From contig CM057146.1 in the NCBI GenBank assembly GCA_029964075.1, forward strand, positions 10,621,501-10,685,500: a stretch of DNA of 64,000 nt, written 5' to 3'. The number at the start of each line of letters is the position of its first letter. The stretch's first letter is position 1. Source of the stretch: Patiria pectinifera (lineage: Eukaryota; Echinodermata; Asteroidea; Valvatida; Asterinidae). Below, piece by piece: positions 20,890 through 31,520 of the stretch. The translations under genes and the position numbers were made by a program. The notes beneath the pieces are model-generated. The model saw only the letters and a program-made list of their open reading frames with translations, was not told the origin of the DNA and made no database searches.

Positions 20890-21530
20890 CCCTTGATTTT
20901 TTTGGGGGGAAAGTTTGGCATTGTGACTCATGATCAGATGGTCTGGGGGCAGGCGCGGTTCTAGAACCAATATTTTGGGGGGGCTAGCACGGTGGATCCA
21001 GAATTTTTTTCGGGGAGGCGTGCTGAAATGTTGACCGGTTATTTTTTCCAGACACTTAAGCCTCCGAAAATCAATAGGGGGGGGGGGGGGGGCTCATGGC
21101 ATATTTTCAATGGGGAGCGCCAATAAAATCCTATATCATTCACACTATATTAACTAATGCACCCTTGTCACGGCTATTTCTTCTTTAGGGGGAGACCGTT
21201 CTCAAGTACATCACAATCCTTCTTTTTGCTAATGCAATTTTTTTTTAAAGAATTTATTTTTGGGGGGGGCTAGACAAAATTTTGGGGGGGCTACAGCCCC
21301 CCCTAGCCCCCCCGTAGAACCGCGCCTGTCTGGGGGTCGAATCCAGCTGCTGGCCATATGTTGTGTCCATGGGCAAGCCACTTCACCCCACTTGCCTCTC
21401 TCTAAGACCCAGGAGTATAAATGGGTACCAGAATTAGCTGGGGAGTAACATGCAATGGACTGGCATCCCATCCAGGGGGCAGTCGTTTCATGGCACGGAA
21501 ACCGGAGATAAACGTTAGCCTGATTGCATA
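20890..21530 (+). repeat. SINE split by a hAT insertion
   Basis: TGATCAGATGG before 20950 and GGGGGTCGAATCCAGCTGCT after 21328 are the two halves of the head of the SINE family seen at 15735 and 39770. The body GGGCAAGCCACTTCACCCC follows. Removing the inserted element and one duplication restores a continuous head with its B-box. Confidence 0.75.
20950..21328. mobile_element. hAT-type MITE (D family) inside a SINE
   Basis: A 379-bp element from CAGGCGCGGTTCTAGAACC to the inverse GTAGAACCGCGCCTG, with exact 8-bp duplications TCTGGGGG (20942-20949 and 21329-21336). It is the same family as 39084-39461, in opposite orientation. Long G runs and a CTAGCCCCCC motif lie inside each end. No ORF of transposase size. 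Confidence 0.92.
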
Positions 21531-21775
21531 GCTGCCAACTATTTTTTTTTAATTATCTTTTGGCCTACAGTACATTATTATTCACAACAAGAAGGGTATG
21601 CACATGCATGTGTACATGTAAACCATGTACCTGTACTCGATGTTGGTAAAGCTTTTGATAAAACGAGCAGTTGAAAATGGCTGCGCGGGTTGATTACTAA
21701 TTGGGATTTTGAAAAGTTGGCAGCTATGTGATTGGCCACATTGGACTTTACTTTAAACATACAAACATACTGAAA

Positions 21776-22935
21776 TTTGTATTTTTGAAAGTTTCAAAAT
21801 GCTCCTATTTTAACCAGATTTTCCTAGGATGAAATTCGAACTTAATATCCCTATTTGTGACAGATCGACACACCTTGGAAATTCCTAGTTTTTAAGTAAA
21901 ATCCATATATATTATTCACCTATGGAAATTGCCCTGTGGAGACGTATACAATCTTTTGTTCCCTATTATACACTTGTCTCCACAGGGTACCATGTACAGA
22001 TCAGATGTAATAGTTCGTACACCAAGCAAAATTATTCACACATTTGTTTTAGTTTGAATGAAGTCAGGATGCCAGCTATAAATAGGACTAACAGCATTAG
22101 GCTCAGCTACGTCAATGGAGAATCAGATAAGCTGACAATAGAAAGACGCATTCTTTTTGAGCGACGGCCGCTGATCAAATTTGCCAAAGTAATTTACGGT
22201 TCATACGACAACCTGACTTGATTGCGTCAATATAAAACAGGACACGACAATTCAGAACAAAAGAAAAGAATCCGCACTCTGACGTCACATTGAAATTAAA
22301 TCCAGGCTTTTGTCATTTTTCCATGAAAGGCCCATTGCTATTTTTAATTAAGCCCCCGTCCCTCGAGCGCTCATTACTGGCCGCTTTGTGTAGTCTGATT
22401 ATTGATGCAGACTCCTTGGTACCTTTGGGAATGAATTGATATATGTGGAGGATTGTGACTGGAGTTCTCACTGAATTTTGATCTCGGCTCATAACACAGT
22501 GTGCTTGATATGAGTTAGTATATTTGTCATTGATACTACTGTTGAGCTGGAAGGGACTTGCTTGTTGTGGATTCTTTTTCTTTTTCTAAAGGAACCCTGG
22601 GTTACTTTCCATATTGAGTAACCCCTTGTGGTCTATGTGCCTGTCCATACTGGCACACTTGTGATCTGGTACACGGTACCCTGTGGAGACATGTGCATAA
22701 TATGGAACAAAAGACTGTATACGTCTCCACAGGGCAATTTCTATAGGTAAATAGTCTCCACAAGGTTATCACAAAATAGATATATGGATTTTACTCAAAA
22801 ACTAGGAATTTCCAAGGTGGGTTGATCGGTCGCAAATGGAAGAATTTAAGAAAAGGGATATTAAGTCCAAATTTCAGCCCAGGAAGTTAATTCCGGTTAA
22901 AATAGGAGCATTTTGAAACTACACTTTCAAACTCG
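21776..22935. repeat. Large inverted repeat with 0.66-kb spacer
   Basis: The segment 21776-22005 (TTCAAAATGCTCCTATTTTAA ... CCCTGTGGAGACGTATACA) recurs inverted at about 22665-22935, with many differences. Each arm also contains a small hairpin whose ends are CCCTGTGGAGAC and its inverse. The spacer includes a 300-nt plus ORF that starts inside the left arm and has no recognisable domain. It may be a decayed element with long termini. Confidence 0.7.
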
Positions 22936-22939
22936 AAAA

Positions 22940-23925
22940 CTTTAGTACACGAGAACAAAGAAATGACTCCACAAGAAAACAAATTCCAGTATGTGTGTTT
23001 GAGCCAAAATGAAGTATAAATTTATCGTCAGCTTCCAGTGGACATATTTTCTCCCTCATGAAAAAGAGAGCTTTTTTTTAAGTGACATAAAATGGCCCTC
23101 ACCATTGGCCTGATGTAAATTGACTGAGAAATTCAAAGTTGTGCCCCAGGGTAGAATATACACTCGGGTTTTGGAGGTGTTTTCCTTCAGAAACGACAAT
23201 TAAATTGAATTCCTTCGCTTGAAACTGGAGACGATTCCGTGTGCTCGTGACCTAGATCATTATGCACCGATGAAAACACAATCAAACAAACCAGGCAGTA
23301 TTTGTTTTTCACATAATGCACAATCACTAGCTTTTTATTATAGTGAACACTCAAAATCGCAAATCAACCAAAAATTATTTTGAAAAAAAATAAAACAATT
23401 ACAAATTTTACAATATTTTACCACACAATGCAATCGCCCTTTTCCCCTCAATTAAAAGCACCATTGTTTCAATGCTCACAGATTTTTTTTCGTGTGTGCT
23501 TAAATGCCAATGCAAACATACCATCCATAATTGAAGACAATAAATTTTTAATCGGCCACCGGCAGGCCTTGGAATTTTATTTGATGTGCGTCTCTTTTTT
23601 CTGTCTCTCTCTTGTCTCTCGGAGGACACTGTCCTGTTGCCATGGCAACGGGATGAGAAATTGGCATCGTGGCATTTAATGCAGTCGAGTGAATTGGAAT
23701 TTGGCATGCTCGGCTTGATAAATAAAACAGGGCCATGTTATACTCCAGGCCCTGATAGTTTCTGTTGTAGCTCGGCGCAATACTAGGTCAGGGATGTTTT
23801 CTCTCTCCTTTTTTTTCACTCAGCCATAGCTCTGAAGTTAATTAATGGTTTAATAGATGGCGTGCAGCTGGAATATTAGAACATTCAGATACACGATACA
23901 TGGATTTTTTTTTCACAAAAAGAGA
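22940..23925. other. Noncoding stretch with candidate regulatory block
   Basis: 23420-23760 is compositionally distinct and open on both strands, and contains the palindromic X-box at 23636. No splice-bounded coding exon was convincing. Confidence 0.3.
23636..23649. promoter_or_regulatory. Perfect palindromic X-box
   Basis: GTTGCCATGGCAAC is a perfect 14-bp palindrome and the optimal dimeric RFX binding site. Confidence 0.45.
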
Positions 23926-23933
23926 GTGAGAGG

Positions 23934-24235
23934 CATGGGCGTCGCCAGGATTTTTTTCTAAGGGGGGGGGCAAAGCACATATTTTCCCCCAAATCCTTGT
24001 ATTTTCTCTAGCATATTCTCAATTTATCATTTTTTTTCAAGGGTGGGCGGTGGACATTTACCCACCCCACCCCCATTGACTCCCCTGCAGACGCCCATTT
24101 TGTTAAATGTGTATTAAATTAAATAGCAAATTTGACTTTACACCTCTTTTTCTGTCTGTTTTCCTTTTTTTCTTCTTCTTCTTTTTTTGGAGGGGGCGCA
24201 AGCATCCCCCTTGCCGCATCCTGGCGATGCCCATG
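23934..24235. mobile_element. hAT-type MITE
   Basis: A 302-bp element with termini CATGGGCGTCGCCAGGAT and the inverse ATCCTGGCGATGCCCATG. The flanks are GTGAGAGG (23926-23933) and GTGAGAGA (24236-24243), an 8-bp duplication with one mismatch. Confidence 0.8.
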
Positions 24236-24244
24236 GTGAGAGAC

Positions 24245-25139
24245 AACTTGTTATTCTTATTGAAAATGACAAAAAATGTTGGAGACAATGTATCGTTAAA
24301 TTAAAAAAGTAGGCTCAAGTGTGGAAACATACATTTATCCATATGAGTCAATTGCACTGATTCTTGTACAAAAAAAAAATAAACACTGAGAATTTTACAA
24401 ATCTTCCAAATAAGTTACAATTTACAATAATTAACACACAAATCTAGCGTAGCACTTTTAAACAGTCACAGTAAACCAAGACACTGTACTAAAACAGACT
24501 CATGATAACACAAAATGTTACACGTAATACTACACACCAAACCAGGGTATTTCATTTAAAATCAAAATTCAACATAATTCATAAAAAAGATTCACTAAAC
24601 GAGCTTTACAATGACCACTAACACTTACATAGTTACACAATACACAAGATCAACAAATGACAGTGTTGAATTTGCTTCCAAATGTTTTTTGGTGGATTTA
24701 TTTAATGATATGTACAAGAACAGGCACATTGAAATTCATTATCATTGGAAACTTAATGCAATACAGAACGCGCTCTTCACTTACACTCCACGGTCATGGA
24801 CAAAAGTCCCAACACTGAAATGATCAAAATAACTTTCGCCAATTACAAATCCCATGGCAACCTTTTTCTGTTATTTTTTTTCTTTAATGTCAACCATTTT
24901 TTTCATCAAAGAAGAATTAAGGCATGGATCATTTGCTGTAGTACATGATGCCCGTGAAAAGAAAGAAATTTTAAAAAAAAAAAGTAAAATCAAAAATCAA
25001 TCATATAACCCCTATAACCCCTACCTAAGTTAATTTAAACCTTTTCTTCTAAAAAACAACAAAACTGTTCAAAATGTGTTATGGTGGTATGACTGTTATG
25101 GTGGTATCTATAATCTGTATAATACTTACTAGCATCGCA
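24245..25139. other. AT-rich noncoding
   Basis: Strongly AT-rich DNA. No gene or element border seen. Confidence 0.4.
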
Positions 25140-25680
25140 CCCATCATATCCCATATTCCAACAAAATTTGAAGAACATTGAAGAACAAAAGTACCAATTT
25201 TTTTACGAATACCTTACTACTGTATGTTAGGATGTTGGCAATCCATCCTGTAAAAATAAAATTATAGCATCTGGTGTCAAGAAAAGAAAAAGAAAAATGG
25301 TGTTTTCAATTTCTTCCAATGGTGGTCAGTCATCCGTTTGGAAAAAAAAAAACTTTTTTTCAACTACTGCTCAATTTTTGCTTTTTTTTCAGTCCAATTT
25401 TTTTTATTTTGGTATGTGTGTTCATGAACGGGTGCATGTCAGCTAGACTGGTTTCCTTACCTTACAATTGTCCGGCATCTATAAATTGATCCATTTCATC
25501 TTTAGTGGAGTCAGGGAACCAGACTACTTGAACATTTTTGTTTTTCTTGGTTTTTCAGCATTCTCGAACACAAAAATACAAACGTGTCAATGTAACAACA
25601 TTTGATCTATTATACTAACCCCTCAAATAGTTCATTTCTGAAAATTACAGGAAAAAGCCAATGATGTACATTCCCTTTAA
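25140..25680. mobile_element. TTAA-bordered MITE, copy B
   Basis: Aligns with copy C (47577-48109, opposite strand) over CATGTCAGCTAGACTGG, GTGGAGTCAGGGAACCAG and the right end ATGTACATTCCCTTTAA. The left terminus is diverged and not exactly placed. The central palindrome is decayed (CCAATGGTGGTCAGTCATCC). Confidence 0.7.
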
Positions 25681-27262
25681 TCATTGTTTTTAACCACCAA
25701 TGGACCAAAACCCTTTGGTCTGTTTTCTTCACAATATGCAAGTATTTACAAGTGTACAACATTAATATTTTTCATTTTTGTACACGTTGCTTCAAATTAA
25801 AACAGTAACCTTTACTTATTTAGTGTTGCAACGAAGGCCTGCCTTCTCAATACATACCACTTTCAGAGATCACTTTTGGAGATTCTTAACTCCTTGCATC
25901 ACATTAATGACTTTGTACATTGATTTTCGTGAATTATTCTTTGACTTCCTTTAAAAGACGCTGCATTCTTGCTTTGTAATGATTTACATTAAAAACGTGC
26001 TTCTTCATAGAAAAGTAAGTAGCACAGTGATTGAATGAATAAAAACCTCTGCCTAATCAGGATTTTGTGTGAACTTTCCTTTTTGATAAACAATGCATAC
26101 AAAAATAGTAATGACTATATCTCATTTATAAATCAGGTTCATTTCCAATCTCAGTGTTTCCACGTCCATTATTTTTTTTTTAAGCACCTGAACTATATGA
26201 ATCACAACTTTGCTTTGTTTTTTTCCCTTCCCTCATGAATTCAACAAACCAGAAAACCCTGGTTGGTTAGCCATTTCTGAATCCCTGGCTTAAGCTGTGG
26301 TTCCAGTGGTGGATGTACACTTGATTACCAGCAGTTAATTGACCAGGTTTTGTTTCATTTGCCCTCTCTGCCACAGCATGCAATATATAACCAACATGCG
26401 AGAATGGTTATTCTGCCTTGATGCCAATTTGCATGTTCATCAACTTTAATCGGACAAATTTTGAAACCGGCGGAGGATAAGAAACACATTAGACACCGTC
26501 GCACCGGTAAATAACGGCCGAGTTGGCAGGCAAAACACAACACTTGACATCAAGTCTAACGGTAAACGTGGCTTTAGCTCTGCCTGTCATGTTGTTTTAA
26601 AGCCTCTCGTGCATGAAAACGCATCAGTAATTTAGGTCTAATTTGCATTTACAAAGTAGTACATGGCTATGGGAATTCAAGCTTGAAGGCAAAATGTGAA
26701 GCTTAAGTCAAGGTTTCAGAAATGGCGCCGTGCAGTTTCAGAAATAGCGCCAGTTTCAGAAATGGTTCGAGTTTCAGAAATGACGCCAGAATTGGCCCTT
26801 CATCCGAAGACCACTATATGGAATTGTTCCTTTGTAACCAACTGCGGTTTTAACATAATTACTTCCACACACCATCTTACATAATTTCTAAAACACTGTC
26901 TCTTCTGGGTAACCAAACACAGAATTAAGCACCTTTAAAAATCGGTAAAATGTATTTACAGGCCCCTTTGTGCACCATTCCAGAATCAATCACAAGTCAG
27001 TAAAAAACAGTCGTGAGAAGGGTGCATTTGTACACTTTTAGTTAATATAGTGTGCCTGATTGTAGGATTTTATCTGCGCTCCCCATTGCAAATATGGCAC
27101 ATGTCCATAAATATATCTTGATATTTCAAAACCAAAAACATTAACGCTGAAAAAGAACAATTCTAGGGTGTTATCCTTTGCTTCTCAAGATGCAAGCTGA
27201 CCTGCTGACTGATAGTAATAATGATCTTGTTAATAAAGTCTTTAAAAAACAAAATTTGTTAG
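25681..27262. other. AT-rich noncoding
   Basis: No gene recognised. Contains the short GTTTCAGAAAT tandem at 26713 and a D-family hAT fragment at about 27005-27115. Confidence 0.4.
26713..26788. repeat. Short tandem repeat GTTTCAGAAATGGCGCCA
   Basis: Four copies at about 26713, 26735, 26753 and 26771 (spacing 22, 18, 18 bp). The GCGCC core next to AAAT resembles an E2F half-site in inverse, but the array may be a plain microsatellite. Confidence 0.65.
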
Positions 27263-27264
27263 TA

Positions 27265-27429
27265 CCGGTGTAGCATGAATTAAGGTTTTATGAAATACGG
27301 ACTCATTGGTGGTATTGCACATGCTCATGCATAGATAGTTAGGAGAGGGACCGGTCACGTGAGAGGGTTTACCCAATAAAAGGGAAAAAGTCCGATTTTC
27401 ATACGAGTCCGATTTTCATATGACACCGG
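27265..27429. mobile_element. Tc1/mariner-like MITE, copy 1
   Basis: A 165-bp element between TA dinucleotides, with ends CCGGTGTAGCATGAAT and the inverse of CCGGTGTCATATGAAA. It contains GGTCACGTGAGAGGG (an E-box) and repeated AGTCCGATTTTCATA. Copies at about 44072-44207 and 56621-56790 share this sequence. Confidence 0.7.
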
Positions 27430-27431
27430 TA

Positions 27432-28476
27432 GACCTATGAAACATCATGACTTTCACACGCACTGGTTCATAAAAATTTAAAGGTGTATTACATGTACAT
27501 GTACATGTATGTATAGTATGCATACGTGCTTTGATCCCAGTGGCTTTGCTACGGCTAGCTATTTCACATGCATCTATGGCAAAAAAGCGGAAGCCTCTTC
27601 CCATAGACGCGTGTGTTAACTTACACTCAGCCGTAGCCAAGTCAGTTTGATGCAGCCGTATTATACAATCTTTACTTGTAATGAACAACACCCTTGATAT
27701 ATACCAGTACACATGCAATTACCAGCCAATGCCGAAAGTGCCCAAAACATTTATTGCCGTTTAGGCCGCAAACTGATGGAGTCCAGTGCACTTGATGATT
27801 CCACTGACCATCAGCTGAGCAATTTACGATGGTCATTAATTACAGACTGAGTAGTAAAATATTGGCAGGGGACATTTTTTTTTTTTACAGTTTTGCCAAA
27901 AATTCATTAGCGGCCGGCTCAAACGCATGCTGTGTACAAAGCATGTGGATACAATATGTGTGAGCAACTGTCGGAGCAGAGATCTAAGGAGCTCTTATTA
28001 ATTTGCAGACATTGATAAATTGTGATTAATTGGCATTTTACCTTCAACCCCTCCCCCCTCCCCAATAAAAAAAACTCCCAATGGTATGTGTAGATTAGCT
28101 CCATGCATGTACAATTGGTAAAGTATTGGTATATGGACAATACCAGCGTTATGAAAGGAAGTGTAATGTCCGTGACGGGGCCCATTAGCCATGCTATCTA
28201 ATATTTAAAACGATTCAGAGAAATGATCCAAAACTCCTAGTCTGTAATCTCCTTGACCGTTACTCGATGATGGAGGTATGCGATTTGAAAAGTACATTTC
28301 AGGTTTATTCACTGAACTCTTAAAAGATCTGTCACGGACATTACATAACACTGGAATTGCCCATATGGGGAAAATGAAACTATCCGTTCTCAAATGAATT
28401 TATAATGAACGTGTTGTCAGAATGTATGTGTATAGTTCACTGTTTGCAAAAATGTGCTCTCTAATTTCCAAAAGAG
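27432..28476. other. Noncoding stretch
   Basis: AT-rich, with an ACATGTACATGTACATGTA run near 27491. No supported gene. Confidence 0.4.
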
Positions 28477-28861
28477 TTAAAGGTACAGTCCATCATTTGT
28501 AATTTGTGCATTTTGTTCATTTGAAGCAACAAACGTACTCAAAATCTAAAGAAGCGTGATAAACAACTAACCTGATGAATTATCAGCTCAGCTTCAGCTG
28601 ACTATTTTGAGAAAAACAACTTTCTAGGATCTCGATTTCAAATCAAAAGTTGCTGAATCATGTTTTGAATTGGGCCTGAATTCAGCGTCAGAGACACGTT
28701 CTCACTGAGCCGATTGCAGCTACGCGATGTCGCACACTGATCTGACGAATTGTTTCACAGGGAGTTTAGTTCCCTTACCATCTTTCAACCAAGTATGTTT
28801 TTCAACAATAATTATCTCAGTTACTTTTTGGAAAGCTGCAAATGATGGACTGTAGCTTTAA
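28477..28861. mobile_element. TTAA-bordered MITE, second family
   Basis: A 385-bp element with TTAA at both borders and termini AGGTACAGTCCATCATTTG and the inverse of AGCTACAGTCCATCATTTG. The TIR style resembles the 180-681 family (TTAAAGG...ATCATTTGC), although the interior differs. Confidence 0.75.
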
Positions 28862-29367
28862 ACTAGGGACTAGAGGATTTAGACTAAAAATCACTTTGAT
28901 TTTAGATTAAAAAATAATCTGTTAAAAAAGAGTCAATCCAGTGGAAACTCGAGTGAAAACTTGATCTTCTCGATTGAATGAATTTCACTCTAAATCTGGT
29001 CCATAGTTTCAGTCCCTGCGAGGGAAGTTTCACTCGAACAGAGTCAGTTTTCAGTTTTTGGAAATAAGAGAGTGATAATAATCAGGTACATATCATTTCT
29101 TATTTTATGGACATTTTGTAAAAATGGATTTTATTACTGTATGAAAATGATCACTGATATACTGTATTAGATTTCTAGATAGTAGCTTGTCTCAGTTGTA
29201 ATTGTGTACAAAAGGATATAATTTACGGAATTATAAGCTGTAAACATATTGATGACCAAAAACTTGCCGAGAAGTAAAAAATTGCGGAAAGCAATTACAT
29301 TACAACGAAAGAAACTTGACGTATGATGTATTGTTTTTTGATATTGTGTTTGCATGGCCTACTTCAG
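28862..29367. other. Noncoding, possible intron
   Basis: AT-rich, no element border. It ends in a good branch/pyrimidine-type region (TTGTTTTTTGATATTGTGTT) before the acceptor at 29367. Confidence 0.3.
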
Positions 29368-29469
29368 TGTCATCCCCATCGCAGAATTGAATCTGATACG
29401 GCCGCGAGCACTCGTATCTTGATCTGTGATATTCCATCTGACATCTTCTTGCCGGACAAGTTCCTGTGA
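29368..29469 (+). CDS. Possible terminal coding exon, unknown protein
   Basis: A T-rich tract and CTACTTCAG acceptor (ending 29367) lead into 33 codons and TGA. The peptide runs CHPHRRIESDTAAS, then TRILICDIPSD and ends IFLPDKFL. Codon choice looks protein-like against the AT-rich flanks. A second AG at 29384 could shorten it. AATAAA lies at 29661-29666, about 190 nt past the stop. The ORF is short, so chance is a real alternative. The family is not recognised. Confidence 0.35.
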   Translation, partial: CHPHRRIESDTAASTRILICDIPSDIFLPDKFL

Positions 29470-29660
29470 CATTATCAGATGACTTGCATCAAAGGTTAAT
29501 TACCGTTCAAAACAACTCTCTGCAAAACACTTCTGGTGTTACGACGTCCCTGGGCCCTTGATGAGCTATGTAAGCACTTGCATGCGAAGCGACAAGGCTG
29601 TTTTGCAACAGGCAACCCCAAAAAGGGGATTTAAATCACTCGAAGGCACATGTATCTCAC

Positions 29661-29666
29661 AATAAA
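29661..29666 (+). promoter_or_regulatory. AATAAA polyadenylation signal candidate
   Basis: Hexamer about 190 nt downstream of the 29368-29469 exon candidate. Confidence 0.3.
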
Positions 29667-29669
29667 GGA

Positions 29670-30971
29670 GATTGCCAATTTCTAGGTTTTTTTTATATAA
29701 ACCCCTCCCTCTCTGGCTGACAAAATTCCGCTACGCCATCACTGCAATCAAAATTAGTCAAGTGACTGTTTTCAACAGTTAAGAATTCTCTTGTTAATTT
29801 GAAATAGCCATGCTTTGACTGGAGGTGATTGATATGCCAACTGCACCTACCAGTTACCTCTTTTGTCTGTTGATGGAATTGGAACAGTCACAGTGTTTAC
29901 ACGAATGTGATCTGACTGGGTTTTTTTACTAGCCTGTATACAAATGCATGGCAAGGGAAGTTGAAGAAATGTTTGACTGTCTGTGAACGATCAAACAATA
30001 GGAGGGTTTAAAAATCATAAAACTGCAAATTGTTCATTTCAGTCTGAAATATTTATCATTTTGGAGGAAGTTTGCGCTTGTGCGGCAACCAAAATAATTT
30101 GTAGGTGATAAATAAAAGGTGATTTTTTGTAGCCCTGTTTCTCATAAATTCACTGTTGAGATGATTCTTAGTCGTGATGAGCTTTGTCAACAATTGAATA
30201 TCTCAGAGGAAAAAAAGGGTCCAATCCACCATTTTGGCCAATATAAAGTTAAACCCTGCACAGGATTGTTGATACAAATGTCTCCCATGTGTGTTAAACA
30301 TCCACATCCATACCCTAAATTCCCAGTTGTAAAGGCATCCAATCACAGCTTGGAAAACTACAAGCACTTGGGACTGTTATCGTGTTCAAAGACATTGTAC
30401 TCAAATGGGAAAGAATGTTGCAACCTCGCCACTTCAGCGTTTGTGTACAAAGTCTATGGAGAGTCAAGAAAATGTTCCAAGTATTTCCTAACAAAATGGG
30501 AAATGTTTCTCAGTCCCAGATTCATGTCTTATCATCATTTTTGCAATGACTGACCTTTATTGAGATGATTATGTGAAGACAAAAGCAGCGTCAGGTTGCA
30601 ACATTCTTTCCCTCAAATGCATGAAAATGCTGATGGTTGAGCTACATGTAGTTGGCCTCTGTTAAACCCATCAGGTGACAAGCATGACTAATTTTGCATG
30701 GACTGTCTGGTTATCTGGTTATCCACCACCCTCATCATTAACAGCAATTGTTCCGACTCTAATTGGCAATCTTACATACATGATTTCAATTCCGTCCAAT
30801 CAATGTCAGTCCATATGTCAGTCGGGGTTCAAGGTTTTTCAATATTAACCATTCCATTATGCTGTCGGTCAACTGTTAGTCATGTTTCATTTCTACCGCA
30901 CTGACAGTGATTAAGATCAATTATTACACTTGCATGCACATATGTATGTTATGATATTAAAGATGTCTATT
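29670..30971. other. Noncoding, one unsupported 144-codon ORF
   Basis: 30119-30553 (+) is open for 144 codons, but no domain, splice signal or codon bias supports it, and its start is not in a good context. The rest is AT-rich without borders. Confidence 0.3.
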
Positions 30972-31179
30972 CACTGTTAAAAAAAAACACTGGGCAAATG
31001 GATTGGTAGTTTGCCCATTGTTGGTCAACACAACAACTGCCAACACTCTTTTGCAAATTCTTCCTATTAAATAGTTGGTCATGTTTATCACCTTAATTTA
31101 CCAACAATAAGGCAAATTCATACCAAAGTTGGACAAATAACATTGCCAACAGTGTTTTGCCCACCCTTTTTTAACAGTG
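30972..31179. mobile_element. Short MITE with CACTGTTAAAAA termini
   Basis: A 208-bp inverted-repeat element: CACTGTTAAAAAAAAACACT at the left and the inverse of CACTGTTAAAAAAGGGTGGG at the right, with repeated TTGGCAA-type and TTTGCC-type motifs inside. No clear target duplication. Confidence 0.65.
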
Positions 31180-31359
31180 TTTAACAGCTCCAAACATTAA
31201 AATTTAAAACAAAACCAGTTCAACATTATTTTAAAAAAACACCAGAAGACCTTCCTATTTGAATAATCTAGAGGTAGTTCAGATTCCCAGTGATTTCTTC
31301 TGGGAAAATGCCAATTTTACACTTCCATGGATTATCTTAAAACCTGAAATGAGATTAGC

Positions 31360-31520
31360 CCAGTGGTTCCTTCCCCATCTTCCCCCTGTGACCCAGGCTT
31401 GACTCTCACCCAGGCCGACACGTGGCTTGGGTTTTTAGTCCCCACCTAAATCCGTGAGATTTCTTTGATTGTTAATCCGTAGTTTTCCTCCCATTTCTAA
31501 CACTGAAAAATGTTCTTGGT
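31360..31520 (+). repeat. SINE fragment, plus strand
   Basis: Shares GGGTTTTTAGTCCCCACCT and GTTTTCCTCCCATTTCTAA with the SINE at 6830-7085. The tRNA-like head (AGCCCAGTGGTTCC) is degenerate. Confidence 0.55.

Noticed and set aside
30119..30553. 144-codon plus-strand ORF as a gene
   Set aside because: No domain, no splice or promoter context, AT-rich codons, and length within chance for a 64-kb AT-rich window.
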